Assembly: GCA_946122785.1 (NCBI GenBank)
Contig: CAMGYJ010000010.1
Location: forward strand, 45,839,134 to 45,903,133
Direction of reading: 5' to 3'
DNA from: Linum tenue
Lineage: Eukaryota; Streptophyta; Magnoliopsida; Malpighiales; Linaceae
Length of the DNA: 64,000 nucleotides
Every line of letters begins with the position of its first letter. Position 1 is the first letter of the stretch. The notes under the pieces were generated by a model. That model was not told where the DNA came from and did no database searches. It saw only the letters and a program-made list of their open reading frames with translations. Shown piece by piece: positions 33,072 through 46,169 of this stretch. The position numbers and the translations under genes were made by a program.

Positions 33072-35563
33072 TTACTAGTGGTGTTGGTTCAATAGAGACT
33101 AGATGTGAGCCTCCATGAATTTATGGGCCGGGTTACATATATGTATACGTAGAGCCTAGAGGGTCTCATATATAGTAGTATTGTAATAATTGACATCGCG
33201 GTTTTCGTGTATTATAATACTCGTGCTTTTGAAATTCTACAAACAGGTGGATGTCATGACGAATTTCAAGTAGCTGCCTATTGTCGTCGTATGTTTAATA
33301 GTAAAACTAAATATGTATTTGAAACTCACCTAATGTAGTTGGTCAGTATCCAAAAAAAATTCAATGTCTACTTCGCATCAAAATAAATGATTTCATTTCC
33401 TCAACTACCAATCCTCATATATGAACCGATCGACCCTAAAACGAAATTAAATGGAACTCTATGAACTGGAACATAATATTCATATTCTTCAAGCAACAAC
33501 AAAAGCTTTATTCGATCCACTTCGTATCTCAATCCAACCCAACAAAGGTAGATGAGAAAATTGATGCACCAATTCCGATCTTTGCATATCAATTTTCTCA
33601 CTATATTTTACGTGGAGTTTTGCCACTAATAACACAAAAATTACAACCAAGGTGGACCTCGAATTCATATTTTCAAGGAATGAGAGTTCGATTTAATTAA
33701 TAGTACCACAACTGCTTCTAAACCAGAAGATTTCATATTCGAATACTATACATAAATTTCCCTTTTTCTTTCCATATTCCTTCAGCAACATGTAAAAAAT
33801 GACAACATTTTGAAAGTTACTACAGGAAAAACACCATCACCGATCTCACTATACCAAGTCCAATTGGTCCAATGAGTCCATGCCTTCAGATTGAGTCAAA
33901 ATATAATTTTTCCTTATATTCGTTTCCTCCTTCAAACTCAAAGACCCACCAATAATAACCTAACTACGCGTGCAAACGTTGTCGGATTTGGTTTTTTCCT
34001 CTCTTTTGGTGTCGGCCCAGCTCGGACACGTGGTCTTGACTCAAATCTGCGTCCTCAAATCCCCCAACTTGGCTTTAATAGAGTAGAATTTTGTGGCAAC
34101 TAGTTTTCAGTCGTATTATATTGTTGTTTATGAGAAGTGACTTTGGACAGTAGTAGATCTTTGGAAACCCAAAACTTGGTTCAATACTTCAATAGGAGGA
34201 ATTCAACTGATTTGGACTTGAACAATAAAAGTCACAACAATATTGTATAGTAATTTAATTATAAAAACATTATATTCTGTTGATTCATCACGTGGAAAAA
34301 AAGAAGAGATGGATGGCACTTGTCTTTGGTGGCTGACAGCCAGTGGCCAGGATGGGGGGAAAAAATAATATCCACCTGATGATCCCCCACCATTTTCCAT
34401 TATATATTGCATATGTTTTTAAGTATTTTCGCTAATAAATTGATTGATGATGGTGTCAAACTTAATCAATAGAAGGACCAACACAAGATTTACGTGGTAT
34501 CTTCAACGAGTATCGTTGAGATGAATTCATGGAGAGCAACAACCTCTTAGAGTCATTCGTATTACCTGAGGATCCTTATCGTACAGAGTCGGCTATCACA
34601 ACCATATATATACCCTAGCAGCAGCACAACCCTATCTCACATAGTTATAGATAATTAACACAGAATTAATGACTAATTACAATTAATTAACTACCTATTA
34701 CTTGTAACAGGTCACGGGACTCGACTAAAAATGATCATCCGAAAGTCCTCACTCCTCACTCATATGTATTGTGTACGATCAGTGACCGTACCTCATGTTT
34801 TAATCCCCTTGTATTTTGTAACTTTATATTCTTCTCATACTAGCGAATCTAGGTTCTCCTCTTCCATTAGACGTAGCTGGCACACGTTTTCGTCGGTGAA
34901 CCTATGAAAGGAGCCTCCGTATTCGGCTCTTTCGAAATGAAGAAGCTAAAAATTTAGTTTCAGAGATTTAGATTCGGGAGGAGAGACTGAAGTCTTACCA
35001 TCTACTCCAATTTTTTTGAATTTATTACAAAAATTTTATATGTAAAAATTCCTCCTACCAAGCAACTAACTAAGCTTAATTTGTACAACATTAGCCACAC
35101 AAGTGATCACCCTAGTAGTTTAAATAGTAAGAAAAATGTGGGTTTCAAAAACCTCATAACTAAAAGGTGGAAAATAATCCAGGAGATTCCATCAACCATA
35201 TTAAATAGAGCCACATATCAGTGACATAGAAGAGTAATTACAACATCAATCGTTCTCATCCCCAAGGGCTCGAATCTTAACTAACAAACTGACAACCCCA
35301 ACTGAAATAAAACTGCCTTATCATTGGACAATAACCTCACCTGAAACTTTCGGTTTTTGCCGGCCCACCAATTTTCCCGATATCAAATGCCACCAAACAG
35401 TGGCCGGCCGGCGGGCCTCTTCCTTATTTTCCCCGCACTTAATTAAGCTGGAATCTATGGTTCGTCCTTAATTACTATGGCTGCGGTTGGTAAACTGGTG
35501 CTTGAACATGAAGGACGTTTGCTTTATGGCGTAGTTGAGGATGTTGATATATATCGTGCCATT
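33072..35563. other. Intergenic, no supported gene
   Basis: About 2.5 kb of mostly AT-rich DNA. Open stretches are short and do not resemble proteins. I see no bounded mobile element or RNA gene. Confidence 0.4.
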
Positions 35564-36340
35564 TTCAAATAATTTTTTTTTATTATAATGACGATTTTAT
35601 TAAGAGCAAAAAAGGTTCAGAAGACCTGAACCTTGATCATCCCGACAGAGTCGAGAAAAAAAAATAGCAAAAAGCAGACAAGAAAAACACACAGGGGAGG
35701 AGACAGAAAAATCTAAGTACAAAACAAAGAACAAAGACAAAGAGGCAGCCCGACGGACGAGACCGTCTCCGCTGTGGCAAGAGAAGGAGAATAAGAGAAA
35801 TTAGATGCTTGGCAAGACATTTGAAATCCAAGCAGAGGCAAGGTCTTTGTCGATCTTGGAGTGAGCCGAAAGCCAGCCAATAACAACTCGAACAACCTAC
35901 AGAGCAATCACTTTGGGCGAACACTGCGAGTTCTTGAAGACACTCTGATTCCGCTGAAGCCAGACAAGCCAAAAGATAGCATGAAGGATGCAAATATTGA
36001 ACCAGTCGTCAATGGTGTTGGGAGCTGCAGAAGATCGATCTCTAAACATGGAAGTGATATCACCTTCCAAAGTGCCAATCAAACTTTTTGCTCTCTTGAT
36101 GCGACTCCAAACTTCTTGGATGAGAGCACAATTGATGAAAAGGTGCTCCACACTCTCTTCATTGCTGCAGCAAAGAGAACAGCGGTTGGCAAGGGCCAAA
36201 CCTCTTCTTTTCAATCTGTCCAGGGTAGAGATTTTCTTGTGCCATAGAGTCCAACAGAAAAAACAGATTTTACTCGGAATAAACGGCTTCCAAATAGAAG
36301 AAACTTCAAAATTCTGCAGACCAAGAAACTTCAAATAATT
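35564..36340 (-). mobile_element. 5'-truncated LINE with target-site duplication
   Basis: The insert is 35575-36329 (755 bp) on the minus strand. It ends in a poly(A) tract (T-run at 35575 on +) preceded by AATAAAATCGTCATTATAAT. The 11-bp sequence TTCAAATAATT flanks it (35564-35574 and 36330-36340). The 5' part is missing up to the zinc-knuckle region, as usual when reverse transcription stops early. It differs in sequence from the 24.8-31.4 kb LINE, so it represents another lineage. Confidence 0.85.
35897..36329 (-). pseudogene. LINE zf-RVT coding fragment
   Basis: It reads SSIWKPFIPSKICFFCWTLW, HKKISTLDRLKRRG, NRCSLCCSNEESVEHLFINC, then FWLVWLQRNQSVFKN, the standard zinc-binding reverse-transcriptase C-terminal module of plant LINEs (W..P.K..FF.W, C..C...E...HLF..C, W..RN...F). 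It starts inside the domain at the truncation point and has no ATG, so it is a dead fragment. Confidence 0.85.
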
Positions 36341-37827
36341 ATAAGAGGGAATAAAACCATTCTCGGAGATTTACATAAAAGTTTCGCCATATTATATTCT
36401 AGGTTGAAATTGTGGTTTAACCATAGTTCAGATGTCACATACCGCTAAAATCGCCTGTTGATTTTAGGTTCCGGTAGGTGGTTTCCTGTTGGACCACCCA
36501 GTTCGGTACGATTTTACGAAACTTTTTTTTTATAGGGGTGACATAGATTGATTTTTATAGTTATATCACTCAGGTATATATATTATTATGGAAGGAATTT
36601 GAACATGGGAGGTGTGACTTCCAGGTTCAAACTAGTGAAATTACCATTAGATCAAACTCTTGTTCGGTACGATATTTTACAAAATGTAGAGAAATATAGA
36701 GAAGGTCACGCACCAGAAGATTGTACCAAAAGCAACTTGATAGGATATTTTATATTGAAACCCATGGTTGTAACCATGGTTCAACAGTTTCAACTGCTAA
36801 ACCGGCCTATGTATCTCTTTGGACTCCAACAAATGATTTTTTTTTTTAAATCGAACCACCGGTACGAGGCAAACACGGATTATTCAACAAAAGGACAAAG
36901 AATACTATCTATCTGACGGCTAGATCATAGATTACATGCATGCAAGCACGCGAGTCCGCAGCCTTTTGCGATTAAGACCGATCCTCTAAGTTCATCCTTA
37001 TCTGCGCAACGATAACAATGTAATCATCATTATTGCAAATCGTAATCTTCTAATCAAGATATTCCACGATGACATCATGATTGCAGTAAACCTCCCCATA
37101 TATATATATATATTTGTTTATTGTCATTTTGCACGTAGATTAGATAAACGCATGCATGAGTATGATATTGTGCATATGCCTGCCTTTTCAAAAATAATTA
37201 AGCAAAATAGTATCATTCAGGTCGGCAGATATAGCATCATTTCAAGGTGATCCGAACGTACGCCACTAACTGCATATACATGATTCTCTAATAACTGAAA
37301 AAACGTTTTGGAAATATAAACGAAGTCGCGTACAAGAGAGATCAATGTACGAGATTCTCTATGCGGTTTAGGGTTTAGAGATTAGAGTTTGCACCGATCG
37401 AGGATTTAGCGTAAAATAAAATGGAATAACTTCAGCCGATCCAAGATCGTTATCACTGGAATATAATAATTGAATAGACGTGTTGGCATTGTGTCTCACT
37501 AGCTAGCCTAATGTGTTTATAACTTATTGCATCGCTTTTTATCTTCATCCGGTATCCAAATTGGGTGCTGGATATTGGGATTCATTATCAGGTTGATAAA
37601 AAGAAAAAAGGCAACAAGAAGAAAAAAAACACAATATAAAGAGGGTTTGAGATAAAAGTAGTAAAATAAAGAAATGATGATCATCCTTTCTTCAATTAGT
37701 GCAATCCTTTTCTCTTCTTTCTCTTTTCCAGCTTCCCCTTTTATCTCCACTTTAACATTTTGTCTTCTATTAGCATGTATCGTTGTATATTTAATTGAAT
37801 TCTAATCATGTTTATTATGAATGAGAT
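36341..37827. other. Intergenic, repeat-like in its left part
   Basis: 36400-36860 has repeated ACCATGGTT/GGTTTAACC motifs and two copies of GTTCGGTACGAT-TTTAC, suggesting one or more old inverted-repeat elements whose ends I cannot fix. A TA microsatellite lies at 37098-37113. No gene. Confidence 0.4.
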
Positions 37828-37830
37828 TAA

Positions 37831-38235
37831 AGAGGTGGTTTTTGGTTTGGTGATAGTTTGTTTGGGATAGTTACAATGCATGTAATGTTCACAATGCATC
37901 GTTTTTTTGAATTGTTTGCTTGATTTGACACAAACTATCACTCAAAATTAGTGATAGTCAAATCTCAAGTTTTCGTTGAGATTGTTTGATGGAGATTGTT
38001 GTGTTTTCTTCTTATTCCAAATATGTCCCTACATTTTTATGTGTGTTGTTTTTTTATATTAAAAATAAAGGGTAAAAGTGACATTTCACCCAAAAAAAAA
38101 GTAATATAATTCATTTAAATACTACAATAACTATCACAAAAACCAAACAATGTAAAGTACAATACACCAATTTTCTTATATACATGCATTGATGACAATA
38201 CACCGATTTAACTATCACCGAAATCAAACGTCCCC
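37831..38235. mobile_element. PIF/Harbinger-like MITE (405 bp)
   Basis: The left end AGAGGTGGTTTTTGGTTTGG and the right end, read inward, GGGGACGTTTGATTTCGG both lead into TGATAGTT. TAA flanks both sides (37828-37830 and 38236-38238). Internal ACAATGCAT and ACTATCAC motifs are repeated. The inverted repeats are only moderately similar. Confidence 0.45.
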
Positions 38236-38238
38236 TAA

Positions 38239-39670
38239 GTACAAATTTGTCTGGATTCGGGACGCTAATTAATCAAGAATTATAAGAAGAAATATCACCC
38301 AACAAGCGACATAATTAACAGGATCAAAGATCTGAATCTAGTTTGGATGGAAAGCAAAACTCTGGGTTTATTCTTTGAACATAAATGCTTGAACTAACCT
38401 ACATACTTTTGAGTATTGGGATTCCTCAACAGAAAAGAAACAAATTATGGGTAGTTAAAGAAAAGGATTATTGGGAATTGCTTTCCGTTATATGTCAGTT
38501 TCAACTGAAACAGTTGGTGAGTGTTTGTATGATTGGGGTGGGGACGTTTCCGCGTCGACCTGATGAATTTCCACGTAGCCGCCGATGTTAATGGTTGATT
38601 GCAATCACACCACGGCTTTCCTTATTTTACTATAGCTAGGGTTGTTTATGTTTGGTTTTGTCTTTTTTTGGTTTTTATTAAAATTAATCTCGATAATTCG
38701 AATTACTAGAGACCAACTAATATTTAACATAAGCTATAATTGATTGAACCCAAGTTGCTACACTATATCATAGTTGCTTGGTCAATGGCGGCCATTCCAA
38801 TTTCCAAGTAGCAAATTTTTCATTCCATTTTTTTATAATTTCCAATTAGCAATTTCAAGTTTTATAATCCGGTTTTGTTAGATAGGCATGCAAGTGGGAT
38901 TTTTACTTTTGACGAGAATTTTCCTTCCATGTTTTTGGAATATATATTTTTCATAAAAGTAGAATTAAAACAAGCATATGGAATATTAGATTATGGAGAT
39001 CGATCATCCTCTCCTCAGTATCTCGTCAACAAATCATATAACAAGACGGCAACGTAAAAGGATGATTAATTTAAATCCAATATTAGTCGGTTTCATGGAT
39101 ATGTCAACGTGCATGCTTAGTATCAAGATTATGTTCCATGGATTTGCACCACCATTTGCTTGCATCGATTTGATTTGATATACACAAAAAACAAGCACAT
39201 GATCAAAGAAAATATGAACGATGAATATGTTTAGGTTGCTGTTTTGACGACCTAATTGCTATAGATGGCGCATGTGATCTCACTCTCATGGCTAACTTCA
39301 AAAGTTTCACATCCGACTGCCAACTTCCCACTTTCTAGCGTAAACCTCCATCTAATAACCATCGACCCTTCATGTTTGGATTAGTGATGACAATTTTCAA
39401 CCGTCAAATTCGACCTTTTTTTTTCAATTTGTTTGCGTCGAATATTATTCAACCTGTAGTAGCTTGGGAGCAGATTATGGATATTACTTCGCCATCCTGC
39501 CTCGTTCCTTCTCATTATTGAGTTTTCTATTTTGATTTGGGTCTGTATTTACTTTTGTAGTTTCTATCTTAAACTTTCGTGTATCATATTTTCATTTGGA
39601 TGAAATTTTGAATAAGTATAAGACTTCATCTTTCATTTATATACTCATTAATCAATTTATTTTAACTTTT
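38239..39670. other. Intergenic, no supported gene
   Basis: AT-rich. TTAGTGATGACAATTTTCAACCG near 39383 resembles the start at 63361 and may be a hAT-like terminus without its partner. Confidence 0.35.
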
Positions 39671-39678
39671 TTCATTAT

Positions 39679-39865
39679 TAGCGGCGGATCTAGGGGGGCC
39701 GCGGCCCAGCCCTCCCTCGATCCAGAGCTAGTATAGCACGTGTAAATTTTTGATTTTTGGTGTTCGTTTAGGTGTTCGTTTCAGTGTTCGTCGTGTTACG
39801 ACCCAGTCTTCTCTACTTTTTTCCAATGTGGCCCAGTGCTCTACCCAATCCTGGATCCGCCGCTG
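39679..39865. mobile_element. Short hAT-type MITE (187 bp)
   Basis: The left end TAGCGGCGGATCTAGG and the right end, read inward, CAGCGGCGGATCCAGG, with a perfect 8-bp duplication TTCATTAT (39671-39678 and 39866-39873). The interior is GC-rich compared with its surroundings and non-coding, with GTGTTCGTTT repeated in tandem near 39758-39785. Confidence 0.9.
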
Positions 39866-39873
39866 TTCATTAT

Positions 39874-41334
39874 GAAGTGTTTTTTCTTCATTTAACCAAA
39901 TTAAATGAAATTTTCACTTTTATTTCCTCCAACAATAGCTGAAATTCACTTGCCCGTCCCTTATCCGCACATATATTACCCGATCTTACCAATATGATTA
40001 GTACGAAACAAGTATTGAGGTATCCACCCGCCCATTACCATTACTACCCTCCATAACACAAAAATTGTGTTAAGGAAGGATCAAATCTCGCCGTCTAAAA
40101 ATTCATTATCGAATATAGAAGTATGTAAAAGCACAACGGTTAATATAGCACAAGCTTGATATACAAGTCAATATTTGCTTGCATAGTGTGTTGTCGACCA
40201 AGGGGCCAAGTCATTCTAAATGCATAAAAGAAAACAGTGAGACATGACACAATTTGTCTCTGCAGGTTGGGGAATTTCGTTTTCTTTCTTTCGAGTGAAT
40301 TGGTTGGGGGGAATCTTGCGTATACACTAAGACTAGAATATAAAAAAGGGTTTTCACCGAATATTTGAAAGTGATGGTATCTTCAATGATAGGCAGTGGA
40401 AATTTCAAACGATGTGTTATTATTGTTTTAGTTTCGTTGAATGAAATTTCAAGCATGTCCTCAAGCATATCCCTGTGGAAAAAAAATGAAAGAGATGCAT
40501 GTATTGGATAAATACGTCACTTTTGTTATGATTTAGACAATGATGAAATGTTTATACAGAGAATGTTAATTTCGAATTGTAAATGTTGTTTCTTGGTTCA
40601 TATTTTACCACACCATGAGTTCGAACTTTCCAAGCAACTGAATCAAGATAACGAGTTGAAGATAAACGAATCTATTGGTTGATTTTCAGCTAAAACTTTT
40701 CTTTTTGACGAACATTTTTTTTATTCTTTTGGGTCTGTTTGAGTTTAGCCAATCCTTTAACCATACATTGGTCAACAAGAATGTTAGTTGACAATAAATA
40801 ATGTTGGGCCATCATAAATAAAGATGAGGAGCAGTGCTTGTGACCAGCCTGTGTGATTACTGATTAGAACAGACCAGGCCTCCACTTTTCAGTGGGCTTT
40901 AGGCTTTGCTTATTGGACCTTTAAAGCTACACTTCCAAACACTATTAGAACTATACCAAATAAAGGCCAATGGAGTGTAATTGGTATAGTTTTTTTAATT
41001 AGACCTCAAACTAAAGCCCAAATGTCATATGCATTAGGAAAATTCTGGGCTGCATTGGGCCACTTTTACTATGCATCCACAAAATTGATGGTATTCTAAA
41101 TTTTAAATGGTTTTTTACAAATCATACATTTTTCTTGAAGATTGACATCACTTTGACATAAATCATCTATCAGGATAACGATTATTGAGTTATGTGCATA
41201 ACATGCACTCTAAAAACTGAGTTTACCTCTTTCAACAGAAACATGAGTTTACCGATGCCAAAATCATATAGATACGGTATTGGTTTGAAGACCTTGACGT
41301 CCAACCTAGGTCATGGGTTGGGCTACCTAGCGCC
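39874..41334. other. Intergenic, no supported gene
   Basis: AT-rich with no recognisable coding region, RNA gene or bounded element. Confidence 0.4.
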
Positions 41335-41342
41335 CCTAGCAT

Positions 41343-41864
41343 TAGGGATGGCAATAGAACCTGAATCCGTGGGTACCCTACCCGACCCAACCCATTTTGA
41401 CGGTTTGTGGGTCGGGTTCGGGTTTAAACCCGCTATACCTTTTGCGGTTGGGTTTGGGTTTAGCCATATCCAATCCACGGATACCCGCACCCAAGTCCAT
41501 GCCCTACGATCCACGGAACCCTTAACTAATTAACTATAATTTCTAAACTAATTTCTCGCACGTTCATTTAATCATATTGTTTGTGGATGTTTACCTTTAA
41601 TATTGAACAATTAGTATGAATGATTTATGAGTGAGTGTGTACGTAGTAGACAATAGTAGTGAAAACTAGTGTTATTGCATCTTTGTACATGAACCCATGG
41701 GTACCCATGAACCCGCGGATACCCAGCGGGTTGGGTTGGATTTGAGTTTTCCAAATCCAATGGGTTTTACCCCGAATTTTTTTGGTGGATAAACCCATAA
41801 ATTTATATTTGAATTTGGGTTTGGTATAACCCGCCCCAACCCGACCCATTACCATCCCTAGCTA
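41343..41864. mobile_element. hAT-type non-autonomous element rich in GGGTA/CCCG motifs (522 bp)
   Basis: TAGGGATGGCAAT at the left. At the right, read inward, TAGGGATGGTAATGGGTCGG follows an extra TAGC. CCTAGCAT lies at 41335-41342 and 41865-41872 and is read as the 8-bp duplication. Because of the extra TAGC, the exact right boundary is uncertain. Subterminal sequence repeats ACCCGACCC, GGGTTTGGGTT and CCCATGGGTACCC. No transposase. Confidence 0.7.
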
Positions 41865-41872
41865 CCTAGCAT

Positions 41873-44800
41873 TGTCGTCGAGGTGATGACAACCTCAAAA
41901 GGCCAAGGTTTCCTTCCCGTCTTGACAACCTCAATGGCCTTGGCAGGGAAATATCCTCGTTTAGTGATGGTAACAGGTCAGATCAGAGATGGATAGTACA
42001 TACCCACTACCCTATTCTAACTAGTTCAGGTTTTATTCATAACCATACCCGTACAAAATTCGGGTACTGAATCAAAATCATATTCATACCCGTTCGGATC
42101 TCGATTAACCATGGATATCCAAACTTCATCTAATGTGTCACTATCTGTAAGTATATTCACATTATACAAGTGAAAACATTACAATTACAAGCCACCAATC
42201 TTAAGAGAAACAATGAAAAAGACAAGAAAAAATTCATTGGGATGTTATGTATGTATTACCAATGTCAAATATTTCAGAGAGATATAATAAAGTCTTTAAA
42301 GAAAGATAAAATATGTAGCATCTATAATTGAGCGGGTTCAAGTTGAATAGTAGAATATTCAGATTCGAATTTTATCGATAACATCAGTTAACCGATTCAG
42401 ATGATTAACCTTATTGTTAGACCATATTACACGAATGTCAGGTTTAGGTCCAAACTTTTATAGGAATCTATCACATGCCACCTGTCCAAAGGTAGATATC
42501 CATCAATGGAGGCTCCAAGCCTCCAACTGTCCCAAAGGGGAGAAGGAGAATAAGAATGTAGGAAAGTCTTAGCAGCTTACGCTTGCTGAAGTAGTGTGAA
42601 TGTAGTAATCTGCACAAGCAAGTGACAAATCATTAGAACGTGTAAAGTTGAGATCTTTGTGTGCCAAAGTCGAATGAAGAGCATCATATCGTTGCATTTA
42701 TATGACATGAGCAATTGAGCATATCCAATCCGGTTATAGTAATTACACGACGCTTCTGAGAACGTGCTCACAATTTACAAGGTGTTTAATGTGTGTTGGG
42801 AGCTCCAAAAATCATGAATAAATACGATAACTTTCTATTTACAAAATTGTCACCAAACTCATCCAACAATCACAAAGCGTCTAATAAAAATGATCCGATC
42901 GACAACACAGCATTCTTAGAAACACATTGTCACAATTTAAAATTTATACACATAATAATCAAATTGAACACATATCTGACTCTCTAATCATCGAATTGAC
43001 AAATTTCCTACCCACGACCTTTCTTTCATTCTTTTCTTTCTTTCCCTTTTGTCTTTTGTTGATAATTGTTTTATATGCATTGGCAGTACTTTCCAAGGAA
43101 TCCATCCATCCATCAATCTATCCTAACGGGCCCTTTGAATTTGGCTTTTGAGGAGGAGGATTGCAGCCAAAGCAAAATCCAATCCCGTTTCACATTTCAC
43201 ACCCACTTTTATTGTCACATTGTTCCATTTTTATCATCAACCAAATCTTTTTCAGGATATTATCAAAGGCCAAAAAAGAAAAGGAGAGGCCAAGAAGGTT
43301 CACAGTGCCAGCTTTTGGAAGGATTCGTGATGGTCCAACAACAACAGGCAAGAACCGGGAGAATTTCGAATAACCGGAAAAGCTCAAAATGATCGGTGTA
43401 TTCTTTCCTGCAAAAAGCATCCTCAGAAAAGGAAGATGTACTATTTGGTATTTGCAGCAGTTAATTAGGTCTAAATACTCTTTGTTAATACGCTTTGTTT
43501 CAATTTGAATTATTAACAATTTACTTAACACTCAATAACATGCGAAAACGTATGTGTCAAAATACTTGTTTGGTTTTGTATCATAAAAGAATTTGACAAA
43601 ATAATATATAGTTATAAATTGAATTTGTACCATAAAAAAATGTATACAAAAAGTATATTCACAAAATTTAATTATACCGTAACATTATAAAAATACAATT
43701 TCAGTTTATATAATTTTTCTATAACGAAAGCATTGATACTAGTTCTTCTGAAATCCCTCCAATTTCAAAAATCAAATTGTATTTTATATATGTTCCAAGT
43801 CTTGGATTGGAAACCTGGACCGACAAGATGCTGCAATTATTGGAACTTGTGTGGGCAAATTCAATCAAATTCTATTGTTGCCCTTGGTGGTGGTATGGAA
43901 ATGGAACTGTAAGATGCTGTGCTCTTATTTTCAAAGCAAAACAGTCATTTTGAGATATGGGTGTGAATGTGATCAATAATTTGAGTCACTCCTCCATTAT
44001 TGCTCTTCTGGAACTTAGCATGGGCATATGAACGATTTTCCATGGCCCCAAAATTCAAAGATGTCAATCAAAGTTTTTGGTTTCGTGCAATTGGATTTTG
44101 ACTTTGAGTAACGAACTGGGTTTCTTCTATATAACCAATAAACAGGTTGGTTTGGTAAGTAATAAAATTCCTAATGACAGCAAAGCAATACTTGATCAGA
44201 ACTTGATTCCAATTGGTGGGTTGTGTTTACGTTGCCATCATACAAATTTGTAATTATTGTTTGATTAAGAAAGCTTACTATGCCCTTAATTGGTTGCAAA
44301 AGTCGTTTTGATCAAGAATTCCCCCTAGTTAGGTTAGATTAAACTCTAACTAGGATGATTACGGTCGGGTTAGGAGCGAGATATAAATTAGTTTTTCTTG
44401 TTTAACTAGCTCGATTTTTGTCGAATTTCAAAAGGAAGAAAATCAAATTCGGATTACCCACAAATATTGATGTTCTCCTTTAAAACTCAAGCTACTGGTA
44501 TGAAATTCGTTCCTGGTACATACGTCTCAAACATCATTACTCGAAGTGTTTCAAAATCAGTTGAGTTAAATGACAAGCGAGGTCAACTAGCACGGACTCT
44601 AAGATCCGCGATTCCAACCTTCTAGATTAACTGAATCATCGTCATTTGTTTCTCAAGCCTTTTCTTATAGGGTTTTCATTCTTTACCTGAGCCACCCCAT
44701 TCTAGTAGTATATGCGGCCATGGAGGAAAAATGCACGACCCCAAGAAATCAACACCACGAAATTTTTGTTAGGTCAAATTAATGACATTCCTGTAGCAAC

Positions 44801-44912
44801 TGGAGTTATGGATTTTTAATTTATAGGGATAGTATGGGCTTAAAGTGTTCCAAAATAAATTTGGTTTAAGGTGTAGTAAGATCGATTTTGAAGTATTATG
44901 GGCTTAAAGTGT
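41873..44912. other. Intergenic, no supported gene
   Basis: About 3 kb, AT-rich. CCCGTTCGGATCTCGATTAACC-like stretches near 42030-42110 resemble decayed hAT subterminal repeats. Around 43140-43390 both strands are open but no family is recognised. Just before the next element, TATGGGCTTAAAGTGT is duplicated (near 44834 and 44897). Confidence 0.4.
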
Positions 44913-44920
44913 CACAAAAT

Positions 44921-45585
44921 TAGGGTTGCAAATGAGCTGAGCTACTCGCGAGCAACTTGAGGCTCAAATCGGACAAAATTCGTTCGAAACTCGACTCGTT
45001 TACTAACGAGTCAAGCTTGAGCTTAGCTTTGTTCAGCTCGCGAAGCTCGTGAGCTAGCTGACTCGGTGACCTGTTGAGCTCAACTCGTGAGTTGGCTCAT
45101 TTAAAGCTCATGAGATGTCTCAACATTGTGGTTTGTGGCCAACTTTATCACCGACTTATGGACGAATCGAACTAATATGGACTTTCATAATTCATAAGAT
45201 TGTTAAATTATATATCTCACATCATGTGAAGTTTAACATGTTGAACATGTAAGAAAATATGCCTTATTTTTAATTCTATAAAGAAATTATGTACAAAATT
45301 GTTTCGGTACTATGAAATAACATGATTTGAACTAGTTAAAATTTATTAACTAAACTTTATGACACCTACAAATTATAATATAAGATTAATTAATGTTGTC
45401 GTTACATCAATCACATGTACCATACACGACATACAAAATGAATGTATCAAATACGATCTAAGAATTTAGTAAATAAGTCTAACTTGAACTCGAATGATTA
45501 ATAAATGACTCGAGCTTGAACTCAACTCATTTGTTAACAAGTCAAGCTCAATCTGAGGTAAAATTCGGCTCATTTGCAGCCCTTA
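44921..45585. mobile_element. hAT-type non-autonomous element (665 bp)
   Basis: The left end TAGGGTTGCAAATGAGCTGA and the right end, read inward, TAAGGGCTGCAAATGAGCCG, with a perfect 8-bp duplication CACAAAAT (44913-44920 and 45586-45593). It has the same GAGCTC/CTCGCGAG-rich subterminal regions and AT-rich centre as 32466-33063, which makes the two one family. No transposase. Confidence 0.9.
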
Positions 45586-45593
45586 CACAAAAT

Positions 45594-46169
45594 CCATGGA
45601 TTGTAGTTGTGGTATGATATATATGTCATATGATGGATTTGAAAGTATCTAGCAATTCCCCTATTTAAATGGCGAAGTTGATTGGAAGTTAGATCGAGCA
45701 TTATTCGAATTATACACTCCCAAAAGCAAATAAAAACAACAATTACAAGATAATTAACGACTACAAACAAACACTGCTTGATAATAATAATCATAATAAT
45801 TAATTACAAAGCTACAATAGCAGAAGCTCCCATAGGATACAAACTACAAAGTGAAAGAAGAAACGATCAAAGCTGGCGATAAAAATTACCAAGCTTATGA
45901 TCCCTCAAACCCTAACGGTAAAAAAGAAAAAAATTACAAATAGAGAAGTGAGGAGAAAAGACCCTCAGCCTCAGATCTTCTCAAGGCCACAAGCGGGTGA
46001 AAAAAAATTAACCCAACTTGGACCATATCTTCATCTTCCTATGTAGTATCAGCGCTCCTCTGCAACTGTCAAAAACTCCATTGCAGATAGCTGCTGAACT
46101 AGCCTAAACCAAAAGAAAAGAGCATAAGAAAAAAGGTAAACTAAGGATTACATAACAGATAAAAACTCT
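45594..46169. other. Intergenic and 3' UTR of the ERF gene
   Basis: The right part should be the 3' UTR of the minus-strand AP2/ERF gene ending at 46170. AT-rich, with no other gene. Confidence 0.4.

Noticed and set aside
37831..38235. Calling this element with high confidence
   Set aside because: The inverted ends are only moderately similar and a 3-bp duplication can arise by chance, so it was kept at low confidence.
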